Assembly (NCBI GenBank): GCA_040437565.1
Contig: JBDOQK010000026.1
Coordinates: forward strand, 186,001-250,000
Source: Albugo candida
Lineage: Eukaryota; Oomycota; Peronosporomycetes; Albuginales
DNA length: 64,000 bases
Reading direction: 5' to 3'
Each line of letters begins with the position of its first letter. Within the stretch, counting starts at the first letter, position 1. Shown here in pieces: positions 1 through 10,879 of the stretch. The notes beneath the pieces were generated by a model that worked only from the letters and a program-made list of their open reading frames with translations, was not told the DNA's origin and did no database searches. A program made the translations under genes and the position numbers.

Positions 1-2135
1 TGAAATTGCAGCCTGAAACCAATGGATTCACTTTACTTGCCACAGACGACACAACATTACATCTGATTGCATCTTCGTCTTTGGAAAAGTCGATGTGGGT
101 TCATCATATCAAGCTCGCATTGTCTCGGGTACATCTTAACCGAAAAATAGCGAGAAGTAGAAGAGGTGGTCACACGATTCGACGAACTCAATCAGGTGAT
201 GATCGAGATAATTCGTCTCTTTTGGACACGACGCTTGACACAGTTGATACTGGCACTCCGAAGAGCTCCAAAAGTGGTGCTAGCGATGACAGAGACCCAT
301 TTTGCACAACTCTGTCAAATCGATACTTGATCAAGATGATCAACTTACTAAGTGTGACCTGTACCGATGAAATTTCTGAACATTTACCTTCAGCCTTTCG
401 GCAGCTCAGTAAGGACGTCGAGCTCTTATTTGATATCGAAACCACGGAGGTGAAGCATCCATCATGTATTTTCAAGGGTGTTTATCACGGAAGAGAAGGA
501 TTTGCACATTTTGTCTGGTTATATCAGAGCAAATACGTACTCGCAAAGGACATGCTTGCCAAGCCGTCACACAAAACCGAAAAAAATGGCGAGTTTCACA
601 GTTATGTGCTTCCGGATCAGCGGCTGATGAATAACACCTCCGGATCTAAGACCAACGGAAACATAATCCTTCAACTTACATTCACACCGGCCCGTCGGAT
701 CAATCGAGTCGTGTTCTCGTTCCGGCGAATGCATACGAGCCCTTGTCGACGTCGCCCGAGCGTGAAGAGTATCTCAGTATTTCCGTTGGTACTGGCCGAA
801 CACCCGCCTTGTTTTCATCAAGCCTACTTGTCCAAGCGATCGTTGGCATTGACATTCTCGGACTTTGATGTAGTGGGAGTTCTAGGGCAAGGAGGGTTCG
901 GAACTGTCATTCTGGTTCGATTACATCACAGTCCAGAGGAACTATTTGCAATCAAAATCATTGATAAGCACTTGGGGGCTGAGACCGCATTGAAGGAACG
1001 TCGCATATTGAACGGAGTTCATCATCCGTTTTTAGTCTGCCTTCGATTCGCCTTTCAGACGCAAACAAAATTGTACTTGGGAATGGATTACTACAAAGGT
1101 GGAAACTTGTACCTGCATATGCACAGTTCTCACACAGGAGACCCTAATTTGATCACAGGTGGTGGATCACGTTTCTCAGTGGAACGAGCGAGATTTTATG
1201 CTGCTGAAGTTGCTATCGCGCTATCTTATTTGCATTCTTGTGGTATTATTTATCGCGATTTGAAGCCCGATAACGTTATGCTGGACAAAACCGGTCATAT
1301 CCGATTGATCGATTTTGGACTATCAAAGCAATTGCAGTATGAGAACAATCATTACGCACCGACAGGAACACTAGCGGGATCTCCAGCCTACATTGCACCA
1401 GAACAGCTTCTCACGCAAAAACCACGCTACGGAATGGAAGCAGATTGGTGGAGCTACGGAATTCTACTGTACGAAATGTTGACTGGCTCCACACCGTTTG
1501 CAGACAACAACATATCAACCATGTATCGCAAGATTCAATCAGCTCAAATCGTGTATGACTGTCATCCAAAAATGGACCCACTCGCTGTAGATCTGCTTCA
1601 GAATTTGCTTGTACGGGACCCAACAAAGCGGATAAAGATTGCAGAAATTAAAGCGCACCCTTTTTTCAGTCCAATAGATTGGGAACGGCTAGAGATGAAA
1701 GATGTTGATGCTCCTTTCGTCCCTTCAGCTAAACAGCTAATGGATAATGTGCATGCTCATTTCCGCAATATGAATGTGGTAGGAACTCTAGGGGACCGAA
1801 ATCAGCATGCTGGTCGCTCTAAACCAAATAACGCTGGATTATTTCCCAAGAAACCAAGCGGTGCAAATGATTTTTGTCATTTTGATGAATTCAGCTTCAG
1901 CTATGACACAGAACGTGATTCCGCTATCAGTGTCAATATGGCCGACAACGGATGGCTAATGAATCAGCTCCGCCATGGAGCAGAATTACGCGGGATACTT
2001 CAGTCAAATTTGGATGATGCAGATATCGCATCCGTCACTGGAAACGGTAGCAACACGAGCGAAGAGGATTCACCTCGAAACGATCAACGATCGAGTGATA
2101 GTATCAATTCCAGTGATGATAGTAGTAGCCCTTGA
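1..2135 (+). CDS. PH-domain AGC-type serine/threonine kinase, 5' end outside window
   Basis: The reading frame is open to the window edge, so the true start lies upstream; the first in-window alternative codon (TTG at 6) is not a credible start. Residue numbers count from that codon. The first ~40 residues look like the end of a PH domain (final helix with Trp, near 'SLEKSMWVHHIKLAL'). A low-complexity linker follows. The kinase domain starts near residue 287, with the glycine loop GQGGFG at 294-299, the ATP-binding lysine in AIKII (317), the catalytic YRDLKPDN (D418), DFG at 436-438 and the activation segment GSPAYIAPE. The C-terminal tail has an AGC-type hydrophobic motif (FDEFSFSY). The domain set suggests phosphoinositide-linked signalling, as in Akt-like kinases, but the exact orthologue is not assigned. 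The enzyme transfers ATP phosphate to Ser/Thr. The tail after residue 660 is Ser/Asp-rich and probably disordered. All catalytic residues are present, so it should be active. Confidence 0.9.
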   Translation, partial: KLQPETNGFTLLATDDTTLHLIASSSLEKSMWVHHIKLALSRVHLNRKIARSRRGGHTIRRTQSGDDRDNSSLLDTTLDTVDTGTPKSSKSGASDDRDPFCTTLSNRYLIKMINLLSVTCTDEISEHLPSAFRQLSKDVELLFDIETTEVKHPSCIFKGVYHGREGFAHFVWLYQSKYVLAKDMLAKPSHKTEKNGEFHSYVLPDQRLMNNTSGSKTNGNIILQLTFTPARRINRVVFSFRRMHTSPCRRRPSVKSISVFPLVLAEHPPCFHQAYLSKRSLALTFSDFDVVGVLGQGGFGTVILVRLHHSPEELFAIKIIDKHLGAETALKERRILNGVHHPFLVCLRFAFQTQTKLYLGMDYYKGGNLYLHMHSSHTGDPNLITGGGSRFSVERARFYAAEVAIALSYLHSCGIIYRDLKPDNVMLDKTGHIRLIDFGLSKQLQYENNHYAPTGTLAGSPAYIAPEQLLTQKPRYGMEADWWSYGILLYEMLTGSTPFADNNISTMYRKIQSAQIVYDCHPKMDPLAVDLLQNLLVRDPTKRIKIAEIKAHPFFSPIDWERLEMKDVDAPFVPSAKQLMDNVHAHFRNMNVVGTLGDRNQHAGRSKPNNAGLFPKKPSGANDFCHFDEFSFSYDTERDSAISVNMADNGWLMNQLRHGAELRGILQSNLDDADIASVTGNGSNTSEEDSPRNDQRSSDSINSSDDSSSP

Positions 2136-2639
2136 GCGGTCGAGAACGTCAATCTACTCTCCACAATACATCGGCTGTGGTCGCATATGCAGAACGTCTC
2201 ATTAAAGCTCGGCGGGGTACCTTCTTTCTATGATTTATAGTAAGGCGGCAAGTTGAGTAGGTATAGGTAGTAAGCAGACATGGCGGTCTCGATACAATAA
2301 TTATATATTATCAAGTGCATATGAACCTATCAATCGCTCGATAGAAAACTTGGGTGTTGGCCATTTGCAATGTAAAGTGTCGTTTCTACCACATGTCTGT
2401 TGATAGCAACTGAAACCACAAAGTCGCGATTAGGTCAGATTCAACCTATATAGAGAAGAAAAGAATTTGATTTTATACCGCAGCTTCATTGAGCTCTGAT
2501 CCCGTATATTTGGTATATGCCTCGACAGCTGTGATGTCATCTTCACGGAACATATCAAACATTCTTGCATTCGAATTCTCATCTTTCAAAGCAGAACTAA
2601 ATTCTCCCTATTGTGCTTGTTACTTTTACTATAAAAAGT
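2136..2639. other. Intergenic, possible small minus-strand exon
   Basis: This spacer separates the kinase stop from the next start codon. On the minus strand a short frame from about 2588 down to 2473 reads like coding sequence (contains MFDMFREDDITAVEAYTKY) and follows an AG. It is too short to name, and its upstream exon would have to overlap the neighbouring gene. Nothing else is seen. Confidence 0.25.
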
Positions 2640-4186
2640 ATGCGCTTTAATCGTCCAAGCGATACTTTCCCGCGTTCTGTCGTCCCGTTTGATAAAGTTG
2701 AAGAGTATGGAGTCTTAGCGAATCGAGTGGTTGACGACACACTCAGACATTATGCATATCATAAATCTAAAGGACGTCGCAACTCCATCGTGGACGAGTC
2801 GCAGTGGAAGCTATTCAAAGCTACGAAGGACTTCGCAGTATACAAGCAACGTTACGCAGCAAAGGAAAATTGCAATATTCTTCAAACACTGGCTGGGGAA
2901 GATNNNNNNNNNNNNNNNNNNNNNNNNNNNNNNNNNNNNNNNNNNNNNNNNNNNNNNNNNNNNNNNNNNNNNNNNNNNNNNNNNNNNNNNNNNNNNNNNN
3001 NNNTAAAGTTGAAGAGTATGGAGTCTTAGCGAATCGAGTGGTTGACGACACACTCAGACATTATGCATACCATAAATCTAAAGGACGTCGCAACTCCATC
3101 GTGGACGAGTCGCAGTGGAAGCTATTCAAAGCTACGAAGGACTTCGCAGTATACAAGCAACGTTACGCAGCAAAGGAAAATTGCAATATTCTTCAAACAC
3201 TGGCTGGGGAAGATTTAGTAATATCTAAGAACAAATGTCCCATGCTGTTGGGCATTGGGTCCGTCGATGGAAGGCTAGATGATATGTTGTATGGAGCTGT
3301 CGTGGAAAACACGAGAGATCTACGCATTCGAATGTCATACACCGAGGAAGACGTGGAGGATGCTCAAATTCTGCAGGTTCTTGCGAGTCCTACCGCTGAC
3401 AATCCCTTCAGTTGTGGCAGTGTCATATGGGTCGTAAATGGTTCGAGTCCCATTCCTTTCATGAAGAAACGCGACGTTGTACAATTGCATTTTGTTGGTA
3501 CTAGGCAGCTCGCCAATGGAGAGCGAATTGGTTTTAGTATATGGCATTCCGTAGATATTCGCAATGCGCCATCCCTTTACAACAACAATGATCTCGTCCG
3601 AGCTAAGAGCTCTTTTTGCGTCATATGGCGGCAAGCAACCGAAAATACGATCGACGTATATCATAGAGGATTTGTGGCTTATATGGGAAATGCACCAGAA
3701 TTTACTTCGACAACGGTTGGTGTACAAGCTACATTTGCCGCACAAAACATCATCCACGCCGCGTATGCCAAAAAGTTTTTTCGATACATTGAAACATTGC
3801 CGCACTTTATGAATCGAAGCAGTACGCGCTCTTCGGAGAGCATTCCGACCGAGTGTTCTGGTGGCTGCTGTAGTAATGTGACGCTAAAGTTTGGCGTCTG
3901 CATTGTTTGTCGCAAGGTAAAATCGACCCTTTTTTTTTGTCGGGCTCGTTGGCACTAACATGTATCTTTGCATTTATAGCCGGTTTGTCATCAATGCAAA
4001 TTCTTGAAGCGAATCATCTTTGACATACGAGTCGAGTCCGGTATATCCCAAAAGTGGTTACTAGCGTGCATTCCATGTGTTTCCAGCATTAGACGAACAG
4101 AAGCATATCCTCTCGCGAGGCAAGATAGCATGAAACGCAATCAATTGTCAACCTCACTAACCGCTTCGACAGAAATCTGCCCTTGA
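2640..4186 (+). CDS. START-like plus FYVE-like zinc-finger protein (two exons; gap-duplicated)
   Basis: Exons are 2640-3916 and 3980-4186. The 63-bp intron (3917-3979) is supported because it joins a CxxC to the next CxxC in frame (CIVCRK then PVCHQCK). The first exon contains an N gap flanked by a 211-bp duplicated contig end; using only one copy gives about 390 residues in a single frame. The middle part resembles the START-like lipid-binding fold of a large oomycete family in which START-like and FYVE domains are paired. The C-terminus has spaced cysteine pairs (CGGCC, CIVC, CHQC) like a degenerate FYVE/RING-type zinc site, but the basic R(R/K)HHCR motif of true FYVE domains is not seen. 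Role inferred: lipid or membrane recognition; ligand unknown. The ATG at 2640 is the first in frame and follows an A-rich leader. Confidence 0.7.
2693..3214. repeat. Assembly gap with 211-bp duplicated flanks
   Basis: N run 2904-3003. Bases 2693-2903 and 3004-3214 are the same sequence with one visible mismatch and abut the gap on both sides. This is an unmerged contig overlap. Confidence 0.95.
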
Positions 4187-4374
4187 GTAGGGACGGAAAA
4201 TCAATATCTTTCCCGTTGATTTTAATAGATTGTCACGATATTGTGATTTTCACAATCCGTTTTCTTATTCTAAGTAGATTCGCGTACTTTCTCCAAATTT
4301 TCCTCGAAAGTGTCGCACCTTTCATATTGCAAATGCGACAAGAAGAGTGACTCATCACTTTTTATTTTCGTGGA

Positions 4375-5465
4375 ATGGCGCAAGTGCGTTGGGGCATTCT
4401 TGGCTGCGGAAAGATTTCCAGTGACTTCACTACCGTTCTTCGACAATTCACCGACTCCGTTGTTACAGCATGTGCTTCGAGATCGCAACAGCGTTCTGAA
4501 GCGTTCGCAAAGCAACACCGTAGGCTGATCTGCACATTTTAACTACTCTCATTTGCAAATTTGTAGAAATTGCAAAATGGTACGACTCGTACGATAAACT
4601 ATGTGAAGATCCGGAGGTGGATATCGTTTACATTGGAACGATTCATCCTCGGCACATTGACCAGATTAAAAGTGCGATCAAGAATAAAAGACACATTTTG
4701 GTCGAGAAACCGATGACGATCAACAAGTCACAAGCGCTGGAGGTGAAATCCCTGGTTGACCAAAGCAATTGTTTTTTCTTGGAAGGAATGTGGTCTCGTT
4801 TCTTTCCGGCTACGCGTTATGTCTGCCACTTGCTGGAGGAAGGAGCAATCGGACAAGTTCAGTTTGTGACCACTTGCATCGGCTATGCCTTCTCCTCGGA
4901 CGCCCAACGCATCTGGGATCGCTCCATGGGTGGTGGGGGATTGCTGGATATTGGTATATACGGCCTTCAATATGTGACAATGGCGTTCGGAGTGGACGCC
5001 AAGATTGAGAAGATAGTTGCCTCCGGGAAATTGACGGATGGAGGCGTAGATGCCTATGGATCAATCACGATTCACTACGAAGGCAACAGATTCGGAACGG
5101 TACAGTATAGTTGCTTCGCTAGACTAAATGAACGAGTCAGCATTGTCGGGACTGAAGGAGTTATTGAAATTCATCCGGAAGGTCATATCCCTACTAAAGT
5201 CACATTATCTCGCAACAAACCTGATCCGACGGATGGCTCAACCAAGTCGACAAAAGAATTTCTACTTCCCACTGATGATGCATCAAAGTATGAGTTCGAG
5301 GGATCAACGGGATTCAAATATGAAATCGAAGCAGTAAATGATTACCTGAGGCAAAAAAAACGTGAAACAACCGAGTTTTCGTGGAAGGACTCTGTTTTAC
5401 TACAAGACATAATGGATCAAGTAAGACACCAGCTTGGTGTTGTGTATCCGGAAGAAGAAAAATAA
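4375..5465 (+). CDS. Gfo/Idh/MocA oxidoreductase, dihydrodiol-dehydrogenase-like
   Basis: Exons are 4375-4519 and 4567-5465 (47-bp intron), giving 347 residues. Exon 1 starts MAQVRWGILGCGKISSDF, a Rossmann nucleotide-binding loop (GxxGxG-like GILGCGKIS), which proves the first exon and start. After the intron come the family's YIGTIHPRH strand and the HILVEKPM segment, whose EKP lysine is the conserved catalytic/cofactor residue. GGGGLLDIGIYG is the C-terminal-domain active-site region. Length and motifs fit trans-1,2-dihydrobenzene-1,2-diol dehydrogenase/D-xylose dehydrogenase (usually ~330 residues, NADP-dependent, cytosolic), but related sugar dehydrogenases cannot be excluded by eye. The protein appears complete. 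Confidence 0.88.
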
Positions 5466-5670
5466 GTAGTTAATTCTTTCTTCCGATATGATAAATGAAA
5501 TCAAGTGATCTTTTCAAATGATAACAGTGGTCTGATTTGTCGTAAAACTCAAGAATACAGCAAATGGCTTGTATTTCACTCACAAAAGCATTCGCTGCTC
5601 TAATGTACAACTCTAGGCTGAATTCCCCTTTTGTGGAAGTTTCAAGAAAGAGAACCGGAGACGATTTACG

Positions 5671-6147
5671 ATGCCAGCATTCACAACAATATATATCATC
5701 AGTCGTCCGATCAGTAGTACAAGCTTCATTTCAAGCTTCCGTTTGATAATGTTGCAGCGAAATGGGCATAATACGAAGACTGCAAGGGATGCTTGCTTGA
5801 TGCCACGACCGGTCCTACTCGACACATAAAGCTACGACCTGATAATATCGGTCGATAGTTGAGTCAAATTGGAAGAGGATTCACTCCAAATATAGATGGC
5901 AGATATCCTTGAGTAGAATGGTATAGGTAGCATTGCTTGTCGTGGATCCTTTTCTACTTGCGCTATTGCTGTGCCACCCTCAACCATTCTTCAAGCGTAC
6001 CTCTACTACCTCATGATGTCCTCCGGCTTTTCGAAAGAACAAGTATCGAAAAGCTTCATTGCTACGACTGTTCTCTTCGGCTCGTTTCTTAATGCAGTAG
6101 CAAAATGGCTTCTAAAGAGAGCATACAATGGCGGAATTGATCATTAA
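5671..6147 (+). CDS. Putative small membrane protein, tentative three-exon model
   Basis: No product is recognised. The last exon (5931-6147) clearly reads as coding: about 71 residues with hydrophobic stretches (STILQAYLYYLMMSSGF, FIATTVLFGSFLNAVAKWLL) and a basic end. A compatible upstream exon is 5779-5857 (KGCLLDATTGPTRHIKLRP) across a 73-bp intron. A first exon of 5671-5740 beginning MPAFTTIYII joins across a 38-bp intron. The joined model is 121 residues and keeps one frame. The last exon is well supported; the first two junctions are inference. The hydrophobic helices suggest a membrane location. Confidence 0.4.
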
Positions 6148-7928
6148 ACATAGATTAACATTGCAGTAAATAACGCATTCTTCATTAGTTTGTGTGGTGA
6201 ACACAGCAAAACAAAGTGTCACACACGATATCGTGCATCCTGGTAAAGGAAGGAGAGGGTACCCGGACAGTACTTGGCAATGCGCCCGAGATAAGCTCCA
6301 TGTTAGATTGTTCAGGACTATCAAAAAATCTTTCAGACTCGCGAATGTGACATTACGGAGGCGAAGCAAATGTACGCTGCTCTCTCGGAACGATATGTGA
6401 AGCTAAAGGGACAGGTGCGGATGTTGTGACCGACCAAGAGTATTCCGTCATTTTATACGGAAGTGCAATGGTCTCAATATCAGCGCGGTGGTGATCTACT
6501 TTGAATGATGCGCATGTGATTATCGAAGAAGATGGGGATGCAGGCCGCGTTTGAGCTTTAAGAAGAAGAGGGGTTTTAGCGATACCAGGAGAACAATGAT
6601 TAATTACAAAATGTCGAACCAGGTTTTTGTCTCACCTTAGTGGCGAGAGTGTTTGTTAACCCGTGAAACATTTTGGGACCATGAACACGAAACCCGGCTT
6701 GTGGCACAATACATCACGAGCGAGCATGTCGTAGAGTTTTTGCATGACCGGTTAAGCGTCCCTTGATTCCTGTTCTTGTTGAATCATTCAGCCAAATGTT
6801 GAGGAAGTGATGGCTGCGTCTTATGCGGCTTCCTCCAAACGTCAGCTAACCGCCGGACATCATCTATTATAGCACACAGAAGACAATATTGAGTAGACAA
6901 TGTATAAGTATGTGGTATAAGCTTGTTAACTTGCTAAATCGACTTCGTGGCGCATCGGTGTCGAAGAGAACTAAAGGACATGCTAGCTATTTTGGAGGAC
7001 ACGACAAGACGACTTATAAACATTTGAAAGGTGATGCTGTAAGACACAAACGCCCTTGAGCGTGGCCGGTTACGCAACAAGTTGCGTTGCTTACTCTTTC
7101 AGCCAGGAAGGCTGGCGCAAGATGTCAATATGGTTCTTTTACCGACAAAATGCACAAGGAAGACACAAGCTGACGTCATCCTTTTTGTTACTGCGCAGCT
7201 ACAAAGACTCTAAGAATCTAGCTCTGCAACGAAATCAGTGACCAAATGCCGAGGTGGCCACTTCCAGATATAAGCTGTTTCGAACGTGCACAACGATTCC
7301 ACTCCTGCCAATAACTTGTAGTTCTACTGCCTGCAGACGGGTTGCTGGAACGCGCTAAACGGTATGATGTCTTTGGTTTTGCAGTACCGCTACACTAAAA
7401 GTTTCCAGCTGAAGCACTCAATAAGAATGCCATTTGGCGAGTATGAGTGAATTGCCACAAATACGACCCTAATCGTGAACGCAAAGCGCATTTGTATGGT
7501 AACGTCTGTAGGATGTACGAATTCTCGAAGAACGTATCGAATTAGATTGCGACTAAATGCTGAATTGTATTTTCTGTTAGCGACTTCGTACTACACGCGG
7601 ACAAAGGAACGAACTTGAGACAAGATAGAAGGAACAGCCCCATATATTAAAGCTACAAATTCTCCTTGCGGGCAAAAGTTGTTGCCGGCAATGATCCGTA
7701 TTTTCAAAAGAGCGCATGAAATAACTGAGTGTATACTTTTTGAGAATCGAGCACCTGAAAAAGAGCAGCAATTTCAATGTGCTGTGAAGAATTCGATTTA
7801 TGTCAACACATTTTGATTGGAAATAATACGTCAGATCAGGCAAGAAATCAGAGTTGTATTCACCAATCATAATGCTGGAATAGTTACGACGCAGACAAAG
7901 TGACATCGATGGTTCCTTTGTGTATCGA
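6148..7928. other. Gene-poor stretch with coding-like and decayed patches
   Basis: At 6322-6420 the plus strand has a helical, charged coding-like run after an AG (DYQKIFQTRECDITEAKQM). It may be an exon ending near 6505 after another intron, but no start was found. Around 6640-7240 the plus strand carries longer coding-like runs (ETFWDHEHETRLVAQYI; NALERGRLRNKLRCLLFQ) interrupted by several stops and frame changes, which looks like a decayed gene of unknown identity. Nothing recognisable is seen in 7240-7928. Confidence 0.35.
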
Positions 7929-10184
7929 ATGGACGATAAGCAGTTGAACTCAGATAAAATGTCGACATCTTTCGCTTGTATCCGTGCTAATCGAGATACA
8001 ATGGCCTGCGAAAGGAGCAAATCCCCAAAGCCGAGTGTGGACGCAAGCAGCCCATCTTATACAGACTGGGCAGCGTACGCTACAATCGGCTTCCTGCTAC
8101 TGATTTTATTCACTTTTATACTTGAACGCTTTATCGATATTTCTACTGCACATCACTCAGAGATTAAATTACAGACGAGTGAGATTGTCGCCATGTATCC
8201 TCCAGAAGTTCGAAATAAAATAAATCTGACAGTTGATCCATGTCACGACTTTTACCAGTTTTCTTGTGGACAATGGCGTGATAAAATAGAGATACCGGAC
8301 GATCGATCTTTTATTTCAGCTTCATTTAGTAACATTTCGGATCGAAATAACGCAGTTTTAAAAGAGATCATGGACGAGGATTGGCCTTACGTGGACGAAT
8401 TGTATTCTTCATGCATGAATGTGTCCGCATTGAATGCCCGCGGCGCAACTCCAATACTCACAGATTTGAAGAGGATTGCCGGAACAAAAAGTAAGAGAGC
8501 TTTGTTCGAATTGGCAGGAGAATTTATAGCAGTGGGCGTGCACTTTTGGACGTCATTGTCCATTTATGCCGATGCAAACGATGCGACACAGTACGCATTA
8601 TACGCGATGCAAAATGGCTTATCGTTACCAAGTGAAAGTTACTATTTAAACCAAGAGGATTTTATTGCTGTGGAAAAGCCTTTTCGAAACTTCATCTACA
8701 AGATGATGACCTTATCGGGGTTTTCGGAAGAAGAGGCGCATTATTGTCAAGATCTTGTTGTTCGCTTGGAATCGACATTGGCTACATTTTACGTTCCAAA
8801 AGACATTGCAAATGACCCTGCCGAAACGTATCATCGTGTATCATTTCATGACGCACAAGAGTTATATCCCCATTTGATTGGTTTTGTTTTGGAGGGCTCA
8901 AAAGTCGGGCTTCCAATCGATCAAGAATCGTTTCGAAATGGCACCAGTCAAAGTACGATTGTCAAGGAGCTTATTATTCAGACTCCAACTTTTTTTCAAA
9001 AGGCTGAACTATTGGCTCAATCAATTTCTTTGCCAGATCTTCGAATTTTTCTTGCGTATAGATACATTGCTCAATGTGCTCTCCGATTATCAGAGCCGTA
9101 TCCAAATGCCCTTTTTGAGTTGTACGGAAAAACTCTCACGGGGCAGAGGGAACCCACACCGCGATACAAAGACTGTTTGGTGCATGTGACGAACAATCTG
9201 CCCGACCTTATTGGCAAGTACTACTCAGTAAAGCTTCATAACATCAGAAGTGAGCAGTTTGCACGTGATCTAGTGCACGATATGGAGATAACTCTGAAGG
9301 ATGTCATCACGAATTCAAATTGGCTAGATGAAGCCACTAAAATCGCCGCAGTGAAGAAACTGGATCACATCACTCAACTGGTCGGTCATTCAAATAAAGT
9401 GGAACACTATCCGTTTGTGCTTTCGTACACAGACTTTTTCCAAAATATCAAAACGATAACAGAGTACAAATTCTTCCGAAAAGTGAGTCGATTGGGTCAG
9501 CGCGTTGACCGCTCCGAATGGCTCATGACAGCAGCAGACGTGAATGCTTATTATAATCCGTCGTCAAATCAAATCGTCTTTCCAGCTGGCATTTTACAAG
9601 CACCATTCTTTGACCCCGGGTACCTGAAAGCACAAGCTTATGGCGCGATTGGGAGTATCATTGCTCACGAATTAACTCATGGCTTTGATAGTCATGGTCG
9701 ATATTATAATCAGGACGGAGATTTGAAGAACTGGTGGTCTTCAAAAACGGAAAAAGAATTTCACAAACGATCTACGTGTCTTTCCAAACAATATGATGGC
9801 TTCCCTGTTTACAGCAGAGATAAAAAATCGCATGTTATAGGTATGGTCGATGGAAATCTCACTCTTAGCGAAAATATCGCGGACAACGGAGGTGTCAAAA
9901 TCTCGTATGAAGCATTTCGTAATTCAAAGTCGCAAAGTATGATTCGATCAGCACCAGATATGCTACCATCTGCAGCTAATCAGCTTTTTTTTGTCTCGTT
10001 TGCGCAAGTGTTTTGTTCGAAAATGACTGATGCGTACGCGCGAAGACGTATCGCGACAGACAGCCATTCACCTGATGAGTGGCGTGTCAATGGTGCCTTG
10101 ATGAATTCGCACAGTTTTTCGAAAGTATTTGAGTGCAGCGCTGGCACGCGCATGAATCCGGAACACAAATGCGCAGTATGGTAG
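7929..10184 (+). CDS. M13 (neprilysin-like) zinc metallopeptidase
   Basis: Single exon, 751 residues from the ATG at 7929 (a second ATG at 7959 is also possible). A short cytosolic tail is followed by one membrane segment at residues ~47-68, so this is a type II membrane protein with an outside catalytic domain. The N-terminal M13 domain starts at DPCHDFYQFSCG. Diagnostic motifs are NAYYNPSSNQIVFPAG, the zinc site HELTH (580-584), the third zinc ligand in ENIAD (E648) and a C-terminal CAVW resembling the family CxxW. Length matches the family (~700-750). The enzyme cleaves peptides on the amino side of hydrophobic residues; in a pathogen it could act on host or own peptides, which is inference. 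All catalytic residues are present. It ends 135 bp before gatC on the same strand. Confidence 0.95.
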   Translation: MDDKQLNSDKMSTSFACIRANRDTMACERSKSPKPSVDASSPSYTDWAAYATIGFLLLILFTFILERFIDISTAHHSEIKLQTSEIVAMYPPEVRNKINLTVDPCHDFYQFSCGQWRDKIEIPDDRSFISASFSNISDRNNAVLKEIMDEDWPYVDELYSSCMNVSALNARGATPILTDLKRIAGTKSKRALFELAGEFIAVGVHFWTSLSIYADANDATQYALYAMQNGLSLPSESYYLNQEDFIAVEKPFRNFIYKMMTLSGFSEEEAHYCQDLVVRLESTLATFYVPKDIANDPAETYHRVSFHDAQELYPHLIGFVLEGSKVGLPIDQESFRNGTSQSTIVKELIIQTPTFFQKAELLAQSISLPDLRIFLAYRYIAQCALRLSEPYPNALFELYGKTLTGQREPTPRYKDCLVHVTNNLPDLIGKYYSVKLHNIRSEQFARDLVHDMEITLKDVITNSNWLDEATKIAAVKKLDHITQLVGHSNKVEHYPFVLSYTDFFQNIKTITEYKFFRKVSRLGQRVDRSEWLMTAADVNAYYNPSSNQIVFPAGILQAPFFDPGYLKAQAYGAIGSIIAHELTHGFDSHGRYYNQDGDLKNWWSSKTEKEFHKRSTCLSKQYDGFPVYSRDKKSHVIGMVDGNLTLSENIADNGGVKISYEAFRNSKSQSMIRSAPDMLPSAANQLFFVSFAQVFCSKMTDAYARRRIATDSHSPDEWRVNGALMNSHSFSKVFECSAGTRMNPEHKCAVW

Positions 10185-10319
10185 CAATCAGTCCTAACTC
10201 GAACTGACTCGCTATCTTGTACATTCACTCTCGTTGAATGTATCAGCGGCATTTACTCGGTGTCATAATTCCTACATAAGCGGCATGCAGCTCCGTAATA
10301 GGCATAGCACGGTAATAGC

Positions 10320-10860
10320 ATGCTCCGACGCAATGTATGGAAACGATTTTACGCCACGGACAAGAAATTGAACACGTTCAAGGAGATACAAAAAGTACCA
10401 TTCATTGATGATGTTGATATAGTAATGGGTCTAACCAGCAGCTCACGTAGATCGATATAGGCAGTCCAACTTGGTCTTTAGAAGAGCTTCATTTGAGAGA
10501 ATATAGAGCATCTGCCAAGGATTCGATTTTGTCTCATGAAAAGGTTTGATGACTACGATGCATTCAAGGATTAAATTGTGAAGTGTCCAGGTGATCAAAT
10601 TGGCCAAATTGAGCCGCATCTTCATCCGCTCAGAACAGCTTCCGGAGCTATCGTGTAGCGTGGATTCTGTTCTCAGATGCATGCAAACAGTTCAAAAATC
10701 GACTGTGGATGAGTGTTCAACGAAAGAAGCAGCATCGCATGGCTTTATCGTAACACCCTTACGTGATGACGTGGCGACAAACCATACAAAAAGCGAATCT
10801 ATACTGAGAAATGCGGAAAGCAGCCCTTACTTCAAAGTCCCCAAAGTACTTGAAGATTAG
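10320..10860 (+). CDS. gatC: Mitochondrial glutamyl-tRNA(Gln) amidotransferase subunit C
   Basis: Three exons: 10320-10446, 10482-10543 and 10591-10860, with introns of 35 and 47 bp; 152 residues in one frame. The N-terminus (MLRRNVWKRFYAT) is basic and looks like a mitochondrial presequence. The body has the GatC pattern: the helix VIKLAKLSRI, then LPELSCSVDSVLRCMQ, then the conserved TPLRDDV, and the end ILRNAES..YFKVPKVLED, which matches the family's LR.D.V...e.il.NAP....yf.VPkvl. GatC stabilises GatA/GatB in the complex that converts Glu-tRNA(Gln) to Gln-tRNA(Gln) in mitochondria. The 35-bp intron is at the short limit, but its removal restores the frame (SSQ/ELHLREY). The partner genes gatA and gatB are not in the window. 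Confidence 0.85.
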
Positions 10861-10879
10861 CTATGATCAGCAAAGATTG

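Noticed and set aside
188-475. 95-residue minus-strand ORF within the kinase gene
   Set aside because: It is antisense to a well-supported kinase reading frame and has no protein-like features of its own.
2693-3214. Genuine tandem gene duplication at the START/FYVE-like gene and other gap sites
   Set aside because: Copies always abut the N run on both sides and are nearly identical, which fits contig overlap better than real duplication.
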